This document shows, piece after piece, positions 23,612 through 33,501 of a stretch of 64,000 nucleotides of DNA; positions within the stretch are counted from its first letter, which is position 1; every line of letters starts with the position of its first letter. A program made the translations under genes and the position numbers. The DNA is from Drosophila miranda (Eukaryota > Arthropoda > Insecta > Diptera > Drosophilidae): assembly GCF_003369915.1 (NCBI RefSeq), contig NC_046673.1:1906001-1970000 (forward strand), written 5' to 3'. Under the pieces are notes generated by a model. It was given only the letters and a program-made list of their open reading frames with translations. It was not told where the DNA came from and did no database searches.

Positions 23612-26600
23612 ATGAACCGTTCTCGCCGAGCCACCTCAGCTAATAGCAAAGCATTTGTTTCCGGAGGAGTTTATGTAAGTTTGCCCAAAAATGACTTAGA
23701 GAATCTAATGCTCTGGTTCAGGGGTGGGCAGGCCTAAGAGGCCAGATGGATGCACAAGAAACAAGAAAAAACTCAATAAACAGTGTGCGTGTACGTTGCT
23801 CGGGACCAAGATTGCAAACACAATACCAAGTCACGCTCATGAGTGTTATTTTCTGTTTTTTCTGCTTCTGATCCTAAGCTCAAAAGCGTGCCCACTGCTG
23901 CACTGGTGTATTAGTGTGATGGCCTCATGAAACACCAACTTACGCACTCAACATCAATTGCCAGAAATTCAGCTTTGCAGCCGTTTAAAAAGGGTCAGAA
24001 TTGGTTAGACAAAGGGTATTTGTATATGAGTATAGTGTTAAGTAGATACATATATATGCACTTATTAGACAATTGCATGGCTCCATTCAAAACATAAGTA
24101 AGTCCAATAAAAAAAACGAAACGAATGCGACGGAATAGCCTCAAACATTCGGATTACCCGAATTTTTGCATGCGCATTCATTCGTTGCTTGGGCTTTTCG
24201 TTCTTCTTGCTATTTGTTCCCTTACGCACAGCAAAGCAACAACAATTGAAAGGCTATTGCTTATACCGTTGCCAAATCAGCTATTTTATAGCTAATTCTG
24301 GCTATTTTAAAAGTTCGACTTGCATACAAATTTGAAAATTGATGTTAACCGGAAAGCTGAATACTCAATATATTTGTTAAGCTCTGTTCCTCAAAAGTTG
24401 AGGACACTGATTACCGCCCAAATTTACAGGCAAAAATATAGAATGCACTCGAATGTCACCGCACTCACTCACTCAAACTCTATCGGTGTAGCACTCGAAT
24501 TCATTCAATTCGTTTTGCGCATTGGTAATCCGAATGCCGGGGTTTTGCCATTTATGCAGTCCTCTAATCCATATGTATGCATGTAAACATACAGAATAGA
24601 TACATGCAAATGTGCATTTTTAAATATATGCACACATAGCTACCGTTTTTCAAGTTAGAAAAGTTGTTTTTCTTTGACCTGGGCTGGAAACAGCTGGAAT
24701 GGCAAACCCGTCGCGAGTTAAATAATAGATCATGCTGTTTCATTTCGTTTGAGCGGTGTCGAAAAATGAACTGCGTTCTAGACAATAACATATGTAGCTT
24801 CTGAGGAGAAAAATGTGTGCATTAAAAATACATATGTACATAATTTGTCAAGGTAAAGTCTTTGCACAAGCGCCAACACATCTATAGATACATACATCCT
24901 TACACAAAAACCCACATCTACTCCCATACTACACATGCACACGCAAATACATACACACATACATACATACATACATACGTGCTTAAATAATTTCGTTGAA
25001 TTCCTTTAAAAACTTAAGAAAACCTTTATTGTAATAACTGTATTTCTGTTTTTTATTTATATAATTTGCAGCGCACAATATGAAAATGTGTGTGTTCAGC
25101 CCCCAATTGTGAATTTATTTGCAATAGCCATAAAAGCGGGTTAATCGAAAGTGCAGACCGGTCACCGAGCTGTATCAGCACCAGAATCAAAATCCGTATC
25201 GGATCCCGTCCCGTCCAATCCCATCCCATCCAATTCGACAAACATAGCAGTATCCGAAGTAAACCCACAGAGTTCCATTTAAGAGACTCGAATCGACTGG
25301 AGCCAGCAATTACAATAGAATTCAGCTGGACTTGCGGTTTTCGCAGGCTTTTATGGCTACTGAAAATTCATTCACACGAAATTGTAACTTAAAATTATTA
25401 GTTTTGCGCTAGATAGCAATGCTCATTTACTTCACTGATAGTACCCAAGACGAAACACCAGTAGCCAAGGGCCAAATGAGCCGACATGGCGTTCAATACG
25501 CACAAAAGTCGCATTGAACGCCAGCGTTGGGGTCCGGAAGGCCCTTGGCCAGATACGAGAGAAACCATCCTTTGATCGGCATATGGTTTCGCTGAGGCCG
25601 AGTTTCGTTTTGGGTCACTTTGGTTGCAGGAATGGTCATGGCTAATTCCTGAACTATGGTTTTTAGTAGGACCGAGCTCCCGTGAGTCTCCCGCGAGCCA
25701 CCCACTTCTGATGTAGTAGATCGATTGACTGGCATGTAAGACGATTTTGATTGGTAAAGATATGTTTTTTTGGTTGATCCTAGGCAGCCTCACAGCATCA
25801 CTGTTGAAGCTTCCCGGGAATCTAGCTCAGGCACTGGATACTCTCTTTTTCTTAGAAGAACAAACCACATACAAAAGAAAATAAACAAAACTGCTTCCCA
25901 TTTTTGCTTTTTCTTGATGATTAATGAAATTTTTCAATAATTTAGAATCCGAATGGCGCGGCCAAGCCCTTGATTCAACCGCCGGCAAATCCTCTGTCGC
26001 AGGCATCTCCAGTCTCGGCGCCTACCCCGACTCCAGTGCCGGCTCCAGTTGCAGTCAAAGAGGTGCAGGCAAAGAAAAAAGATGCACCGCCATCAGTTAG
26101 TGCCTTGCCCATTCCAATATTTGTCAAGGATGAACCCGTTGCCATGGCCGAGGACGAGTCGTCGCCCATCGAAAGCGCAAGCGAAGGGTTTTACATCGAC
26201 ATAAGCGCCGATAATGGCAACGGAGGGAAAATCCCGTTCAAGAAGATCTTCCAGAAGCGCAAGAAGTCATCGGGTAAGCACCGGCATCCCAGATCCGACA
26301 CGTCTTCAACCTCACTTGCAATCTAATGATAGTGTGATACGCTTTGAATTTTCAGAACGCACTCGCGATAAGAAGCAACGCCAGAATCGCCAGCTACGCA
26401 AGTCGATGTTGCCGAAAAATGCCCTAATGGCTCTCAACGAACTCAAGGGCGTTAACATAAGTGATTTTACCATCAATAGCAATCCTGATGGCGGATTCAC
26501 TGCCATACTCACGGTCAACTCGAACCAGTACCATGGAAAGGGGCTCTCCAAGATGGCGGCGAAAAATTTGGCCTGTGAGCATGCACTGCGTGATTATATC

Positions 26601-27218
26601 ATTGCCAAAATGAAGCCAAAGCCTCGCAAACCGAAGAATAATGCTGTGGAAAACCAAGCATCGACTGGCCCAGAGCCCATGGACACCAATGGAAGCGACA
26701 CTGAATCACCCGAAGACGAATTGCCAATGCTCAATTTGGCATCGTTTGCAATATATAAATTATTCAGCGAGTGGGAGCGCGACGGTTACGTTGTGCCCGA
26801 AATGCATCCATCGGCAAATGCACAGCCGCAGCAGGGAGACGCCAATGCAGCAGTTCCCGTCGTCCCCAAGGAGCCGAAGAAGCCACCAGTGCGTGCCGAA
26901 TTGCCCCCAAACTGGCAGACCATGCACCCGGCCACATTGCTCTGCATTGTAGGTTCACTCAGATCAGAGAACGTAGTAAAACTCGAACTTACGAGACCAA
27001 TGTTCTTTTTGTTACCTTTTTAGATGCGCCCTGGAATTGCGTATGAGGACTATGGCACCGCTGGCGACAAGCCCAACGTGCCCCAGTGTCTCGGTGTGAT
27101 CGTTGACAACCAGGAGTTTACGGCCAATGGACGCTCAAAGAAAATAGCACGTCGAAATGTTGCCGTGAATGTTTGCAACACATTGTTCGGCACCAATTTC
27201 ACATATGAAGAGTATTAA
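23612..27218 (+). CDS. DIP1: double-stranded RNA-binding protein DIP1 (Disconnected-interacting protein 1)
   Basis: Exons 23612-23674, 25946-26273, 26356-26948 and 27024-27218 join in frame to 392 residues. The first exon encodes MNRSRRATSANSKAFVSGGVY and ends at GTAAGT; a 2.27-kb intron follows, then two short ones. Residues about 22-130 are a Pro/Val-rich linker, an acidic segment and a Lys-rich stretch (FKKIFQKRKKSS). The first dsRBD (about 149-215) contains LNELKG, GGFTAILTVN and YHGKGLSKMAAKNLACEHAL. The second (about 313-388) contains LPPNWQTMHPATLL, QEFTANGRSKKIARRNVAVNV and a C-terminal NFTYEEY. The second, alpha2-region lysines (SKKIARR) are intact. DIP1 is a nuclear dsRNA-binding protein in D. 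melanogaster. There it is the gene adjoining the flamenco piRNA cluster, which is not seen here. Confidence 0.95.
23675..25945 (+). other. DIP1: first intron of DIP1
   Basis: A 2.27-kb intron with GTAAGT donor and a TTTAG acceptor. It holds AT-rich sequence with ACATACATAC repeats (24950-24980) and a compact minus-strand coding-like patch at 25398-25793 (see findings). I see no complete nested gene. Confidence 0.6.
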
Positions 27219-28422
27219 GCTACATCAGACTAACGCAGACTAACTACTATGTATAGTAAGTTAGGTAATTGTTCGATGTACATATGTGCATCAATATGCT
27301 TCTGTTCTTCAATTCAATTAAATTTAAATCTAATTTTCGTCAAAAGCTAAACTCTGGATGAATCGCGATCCATCATCCATCAGCATAGGACCGTATATTG
27401 AACATTATCGAACAATTACAGCAAGTCTAAAATGTATCCATTCAAGTTGTACCATCTGATCTGTAATCTCCTGTACGAATAAGTTAAACAAAACAAATGT
27501 ATGTCATATTCAAGATAAACATTTATACTATCTGTTGAACTTGTACTGTTGTTACTCTCCTATGGGTCCACTGAAAACCAGTGCCAACGATTCCTTCTAT
27601 TCCATTAACTTTTGAGTTTCCGTATCCTTTTTTCCAAAGTTCCACGAATACTGTACATGGGACCTTTGTCGGGTAACTGGGCTGGAGCTTTCAGCTGCAT
27701 GCAATGGTAAATGACCAATTTTGTATCCAATTAAGATTTTTTGGGGCTTATTTTGTTTTTACTGGAACCAGAATGTCTTCAGATTATGCCCAAATTGAAT
27801 GGCACTTGGACGAAAATTGTCACTCAAAATATGTTTTGTAACATGTGTTTGTTCATGTGTTCTAATGAACACAAAGGTAATCCTTTGGTGTGAATACCAC
27901 TCGTTAAGCTCCAGCTGCACCTCCTATACGACTCAAACGACTATTTACGGGTGCTTTTCGCAAGACTTTGGGAGGAGCCCAAAGGCAGATTCATGAATGA
28001 AGAATGTTTATTGAAGAATTATTTATGTTTTATATTATTTTCCTGTTCCTTTGCTTAGTTACTGTCGCTAGTTACATCGCCAGATAAAATCGGCATCACG
28101 GCATCATGAAGAGGAATATATGTACCATGTACACGTATACTACAGACTCATCCACTCCACATAATTCGAAAATATAATATAATAATACAAAGATAATGAC
28201 TGAATGGCACAGAAAAGTTCAATTTGTATAATTTTCGTTTGAGCTATGCGCCAAACCGAAGAGTAACGGAAGTCTGGCAGCGCCTGTCTCTATATTCTCG
28301 ATACACAACATTAGTGGTGGCAATCACATTCGATAGGAAACTAACAGAGTTGCCACATAGCCAGATGGCCAGTGACAGCTGATTCTACGTTTCAATTCAT
28401 AATCACGACGAAAACTACCAAA
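27219..28422. other. DIP1-NFU1 intergenic interval (position of flamenco in D. melanogaster)
   Basis: Only about 1.2 kb separates the DIP1 stop from the NFU1 start. It contains the DIP1 3' UTR, AT-rich sequence and the NFU1 promoter. I recognise no transposon fragments, no nested elements and no long ORF. Confidence 0.55.
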
Positions 28423-29413
28423 ATGTCGAAATTACTCTCGTACACAGCAAGAATTACTTTGCGTAACTCACGCATCACCGTCAGGCAGCTGTAAGTGTTC
28501 CTTGGCGTTTCCATCAACCATGGATGATCTTTATTCGATTCCCCTACGCAGCGGCCAGGAAGGTGTCCGAGGTTTTGCGGGTTTCGTGTCAGGGCAACGT
28601 AATGCGCCGCAGCCGGCTTATGGTCGGCCAGTACCAGGACTCTTGCGCCAGAAGGTGGTATCGTCGGTTGGGAAGCGTAGCATGTTCATTCAGACGCAGG
28701 ACACACCGAATCCAGACAGTCTGAAGTTTCTGCCCGGTGTCGAGGTGCTGGGCAAGGGCAATACCTATGATTTCCCCAGTGGAACGGCTGCCCACTGCAG
28801 TCCATTGGGTGAGTGCCACTACTAACTGAAGGACGGTCAAAGCAAGTAACCATCTCAACACTCTTTTTTTTTCGTAGCCAAATTGCTATTCCGCGTTGAG
28901 GGCGTGCGGGCAGTGTTCTTTGGCTCTGACTTCATCACTATCTCCAAGGAAGAAAGTGCCGAGTGGAGTCTGATAAAGCCAGAGGTATTTGCCGTCATTA
29001 TGGACTTCTTTGCCAGCGGATTGCCCATATTGCATGAGGCTCGACCCAATGCCGATACGGAGATACTCGACGACGACGACGAGACAGTAATGATGATCAA
29101 AGAGTTGCTTGACACACGCATCCGACCAACAGTGCAGGAGGATGGTGGAGACATCGTCTTCATAAGCTACGAGAACGGTGTCGTCAAGTTGAAGATGCAG
29201 GGCTCCTGCTCATCCTGTCCCAGCTCGATTGTCACCCTAAAGAACGGCGTGCAGAACATGCTGCAGTTTTACATACCTGAGGTGGAGTCCGTGGAGCAGG
29301 TCTTCGACGACGTCGACAGGATGGCCGATAAGGAGTTCGAGCGCTTTGAAAAGAATCTTAAACAAAAGGAGCCCGCTGGGGCGCCGGTGGGCATAGGCGG
29401 TGGCCCCAATTAG
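28423..29413 (+). CDS. NFU1: mitochondrial iron-sulfur cluster scaffold NFU1
   Basis: Exons 28423-28490, 28552-28808 and 28878-29413 join in frame to 286 residues. The N-terminus ([23 protein letters not shown]) is Arg/Ser/Thr-rich without acids, a typical mitochondrial presequence. The Nfu N domain follows at about 65-155 ([19 protein letters not shown] and [14 protein letters not shown]). The NifU-like C-terminal domain (about 180-255) contains [17 protein letters not shown] and the cluster-binding C-S-S-C at residues 219 and 222. The protein should receive a 4Fe-4S cluster and hand it to targets such as lipoyl synthase in the mitochondrial matrix. D. melanogaster has several near-identical copies at the base of the X (CG32500 group); this window has one. 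AATAAA lies at 29577-29582. No defects are seen. Confidence 0.95.
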
Positions 29414-29939
29414 TCATCGATCTGTTGTTATAATGTTTGCGTTGCTAATTCTGTAGTAAAATCCTAGTTATACACATATGTAAGTCCATTAGCTTTAATT
29501 CTTTGAGGTAAGTTCGTTCTCAGTTGCTCGTCTAGAGCCCCAACATCCAAGCAGAGTGTAGGTTCCCTGCCATCACAATAAAGCGGTGCATAATCGATTG
29601 GGGACTGCGCAAGGTCAATAATTTGCATACTCCCAACGCGCCTTGTCCCAGTTTAAGCCAAACCCCCCGCCACCACCTCACAAGTGGGTCAATAAACCCG
29701 TTTTATTGCCATTGATTCTACAAGAACAGAGAGCAAACCAATGCCAACCAAAGCCGCTGCTACAGCAACCAAGTTTAATCAATAATTAATTGACAAGCCA
29801 AAAGCAAAGCGCGACTAGCGACTAGCGAGGCCTTATCTCCGCGCAACTGCAGTCCGGAGCAGACCACTGACCGTACTTGCTCCAGCCAGAACGCCAACCG
29901 GGACCGAACATACATAATACATACCTTCAAGCTTAACCG
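29414..29939. other. NFU1 3' UTR and spacer
   Basis: The spacer holds the NFU1 3' UTR with AATAAA at 29577-29582, then about 350 bp presumed to contain the promoter of the small gene at 29940. No further frame is supported. Confidence 0.5.
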
Positions 29940-30287
29940 ATGCTCTGCTGGGCCAACGAGGATCACTTTTTGAGCCAACGCTATCCAAATCCGCAGCAAA
30001 AGGCACCTGAGACGCTCAAGAATTTGCTCCTGCGTTCCAGCGTGCCCATTGTGAGTGACAGGGTAGACAGCACCGATATGGCACCGTTGAAGGGGCAAGA
30101 GGTCACCAAGTTCCACAAGCACTCTTTTCTCGAAAATCGCATCTTCGATCATCGCCTGGTCAAGGACAATCTGCTGGACAAATGGCCCACCGCTGACATG
30201 AACGAGTACCACGAGCGCAAGGATCATCGCAATCTCATGGAGTCCTATGTACCATCTAACTCAATCAAATCATATCATATCATATAA
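29940..30287 (+). CDS. unrecognised small basic/polar protein between NFU1 and tektin
   Basis: A single ATG-started frame of 115 codons (ATG 29940, stop TAA 30285-30287), starting with MLCWANEDHFLSQRYPNPQQ. It is rich in charged residues with balanced composition, unlike the random frames nearby. Segments such as LKGQEVTKFHKHSFLENRIFD and LLDKWPTADMNEYHERKDHR look like real protein. No signal peptide, membrane segment or known domain is seen. The last residues are encoded by a TCATA repeat and may not be conserved. It lies on the same strand just upstream of a tektin, so a testis or axonemal role is possible but is only inference from position. A shared 5' transcript with the tektin cannot be excluded. 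Confidence 0.55.
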   Translation: MLCWANEDHFLSQRYPNPQQKAPETLKNLLLRSSVPIVSDRVDSTDMAPLKGQEVTKFHKHSFLENRIFDHRLVKDNLLDKWPTADMNEYHERKDHRNLMESYVPSNSIKSYHII

Positions 30288-30593
30288 TTTTGCACCTTGG
30301 CATCCAGCACCCAGCACACCCAGCTGGGTGACTTTGCTGTACAAAGTCTGATCCATCAAGCAGGCACAGGAAATGTTGCAGCTTTGGTTTCAGGCTCTGT
30401 CAGTAGATTCAGTCATTCCTCAAACAGCACAGCACGAGCACACATCGAGATCGATTGTTACGCTTTCAGTTTTCGTAGAAAAATCACAAATTTGTAGTTT
30501 CTTACATTTCCTACATTTTTACAACAAAATTACAAGTGGCACAAATTCCCAGTTCTTCACGCGCACTCAACCTAAGCTCCCGATTCAATCGAG
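30288..30593 (+). other. spacer and 5' UTR of the tektin gene
   Basis: A short AT-moderate spacer that probably holds the tektin promoter and 5' UTR. No coding frame is supported. Confidence 0.45.
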
Positions 30594-32379
30594 ATGAGCC
30601 AACAGCACAATGGCAATACGGGCAACAGCTCCGGTGTACCGCCAACCACAATCATGTATTCCCAATTGCAGCCCTGGAGCCATGCGGGTGCCCCGCCCTG
30701 CATGGAACCAGTCAGCGGACCGACAATACCACCCCGTGTCGGCACCGCCTACGAGACTTCACAGCGCCATCCGTGGCGCCCGGCCATGGCTTTCGAGCTG
30801 ATCCAGGTGAAGCATCTGCCGGAGCAGCCGGTGACCAATCAGCTGACGAAGCAATGCTTTGTGCCAAAGGGCATGAAGACCGACGGGATGATCTTTCCAA
30901 ATCTGGTCACCGGCTTCGATCGGAATCCCCAACATGCCGCCCGGGCTGCCCTCTACACGCGATATACCAACAACGAGTGGTATAACAATAACATGACCAA
31001 GTACTCCGAGTCCAACATGAACCGGTGAGTAACTGAAGAAAGCTACATGTCATATGAATATGGTTTAAATATGGTTTCAAAAGTCGGTGCAGTCCAAATA
31101 TGTATGAACGCTGTCCTTTTGTACTCCATTAGCAATCTGTCGGAGCGGATGCGAAATGATGCAGTGCGCCTGATGCGCGAAGCTGACGAGAAGGCCACCT
31201 CAGGGCAGCGAGATGCAGGCCGCCGCCTAGGCGAACGCATCACAGACCTGACCTTCTGGCGCAACGAGTTAAATGCCGAGCTGGAGAAGCTCATCGCCGA
31301 GATGGCCGACATTAACGAGCTGCAGCGGCAGTGCGGCAAGGCATTGCTAGATCTGGAAATACCACTTCACATCGCCCAGGAGTGTCTGTTCCACCGGGAG
31401 TCGCGCCAGGGCACCGAGAAGGTACACGATATCGTGGAAAAGGCCCTTTTGGTGGAGATTAACAATCTGAGGCTGTCGCGTGATCGGCTCAGTGGGTTGC
31501 ATGAGAAGATCTCCAAGCAGGCACTCGATTGCCGTGGCGCCCAGCACCTGCTTGAGGACGATGTGTCACACAAGGAGTCGTCTCTAGGCATCGACTCGAT
31601 GTGTCACCAGCTGAACAACTACAGTCGTGGCATCGCCTATTACGGCGGCATCGAAAAGTACGATCCCTCGATCAGCACCCAGGAGTCGTGGGCTCAGGCC
31701 AGCAGCGAGCATGTTAGACGGTGAGATGGCTAAGGTCTGGGTCGGGTTGGACATTAATAAAGGTTTTTTCCTGTCACTCCAGTTCGCAGGCTGAGCGCGC
31801 CAAGCTGTCCCAGTTGCGCAGTGATTCCCAGAACGTGGTTAATGCGGTGGCTACCACCGTGTGGGACTTTTGGAGCAACACAAACAATGCGTTCGACAGA
31901 CGGGCCCAGGAGATGGCCGAGGCCAAGAACCGCGTACAGCTGCACTTGCAGAAGGTGCAGCAGGAGCTGTTCGATATGGAGAAGCACCTGTTTCTGCTCC
32001 AGAAGGCCATACAGGACAAGTCTATGCCGCTTAAGGTGGCCCAGACGCGCCTCGAGGCGCGGTGCCATCGCGAGGGTGTCGAGCTTTGCAAGTAAGTGCA
32101 GTTTAGGATTTGGCACCTCTGATATATTCATGTGATTCAATTCCTTTTAGGGATCATGCCCAGGATCGGTTGGTTCAAGAGGTGTACGACATTCAGGGCG
32201 CTGTGGATTCTCTCCACCACAAGCTTCAGGAGTCGGAGGCCACACACCAGGGCCTGCTGAAGACCCGCTGCACTCTGGAAGTGGACCTGCGCAACAAGGT
32301 CAATGCCTTGTTCATCGATCGGGAGAAGTGCATGAGTCTGCGTCGCTCCTTCCCAGTCAGCAACTTGATTCGCTATTAA
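30594..32379 (+). CDS. tektin family protein (axonemal microtubule inner protein)
   Basis: Exons 30594-31024, 31133-31720, 31783-32091 and 32151-32379 join in frame to 518 residues. All three introns interrupt codons in phase 2 with canonical ends. Residues about 1-140 are a Pro-rich N-terminal extension. The rest is long alpha-helical coiled coil typical of tektins, with LGERITDLTFWRNELNAELEKL, DIPLHIAQECL-type hinge segments (LDLEIPLHIAQECLFHRESR) and YYGGIEKYDPSISTQESWA. The family nonapeptide RPNVELCRD appears as REGVELCKD, spanning the last splice junction, so its first half is altered. Tektins line the doublet microtubule lumen in cilia and sperm tails; in flies this means testis expression. 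D. melanogaster has X-base copies next to its NFU1 copies (CG17450/CG32819/CG32820 group). AATAAA lies at 32618-32623. Confidence 0.92.
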
Positions 32380-33501
32380 AATCTATGAAAAGTGTACTCT
32401 AGGTTGCAATAATCATTTATTCTGCACTCAAATGTATTACATAAATTTTCAGAAGCAGTAGTAGTACATTTATTTACATCAGATATGCTCTGCGATTTGT
32501 TTTTGCTACATATATTTTGGTGCCGTGCCACTTTACATTCAAATTAACCTCTAGTGTCATAGACATCTGGCAGCTCTGCTGCAACTATCGACTTGACTGG
32601 TGTGCAGCAGGAAAACAAATAAAAGCAGGAAATTATATGAACCAGTAGGTGTGACGTATTTTATTTTTAGCAAAATTATAATTTAGCTTGCAATAAAATC
32701 AATGCATAATATTAACAGAGAAATTGAGCTTAAGGCCTCAGTAGCTATAGCTCCAACTTCTGTTAATATTTAGTTTTAACTAGCTATTAGCATTATTTAA
32801 TAATAATAATAATAACAGAGAAAACTCTCGTAGCCGATATCTATTCGATGCAAGTGTCATCGCTACTTGGCCATCTCTACGTACGTGTAGCACCAGTCTT
32901 GCCGTTTTTAGTGCACTTTATTAAATAATAATTCGTACGGTAAACGCGTTTGTTTCCACCAAAAAGGTGCTGGGTTTATATCTAAAATTAATATATAGAA
33001 CTAAATTCAAAAGGAGGTAGCATAAAATCATCATTATTGCAGTAATAGCAGAGTAACATGAAATACTAACCGGCGACCATATTTTAATTGCCATTTCCAC
33101 GCATTTTTAAACTCAAGTGTCATTAGAGACCACTGTCGCGCCAGACACCAAACATTTTCTGGCTAAGTGGCTGGCTTGGTGGTTACATAGGAGTCACCCA
33201 GTGATTGGGTGGTATTGCAGGTACATTTGCCTCTCAATTGGAGGTCAATTGCTTGGGCTGTTGTCTGACGTGTACATTTAGATAACTTTACAAACTTAGT
33301 AGGTCAATGAACCAGTTGATTTAACCTGAAAGCATTAGAATTATATGTATATATATATATACATATATACATATGTCATAATTAAATGTATCCTATATTT
33401 TCATGGTCGAATACGAAAACAACTTGCACAGCGATTTGAATCTATCTCTCAGCGGTCAAGAATCAGAGAAGAGCCCGAAGGGCAATAAAAATAACATCAG
33501 A
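32380..33501. other. intergenic region before GCS2alpha
   Basis: The tektin 3' UTR lies at the left. AT-rich sequence with an (AAT)n tract (32797-32815) and an AT microsatellite (33344-33372) follows. The GCS2alpha 5' UTR starts around 33400. No gene is supported. Confidence 0.5.
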
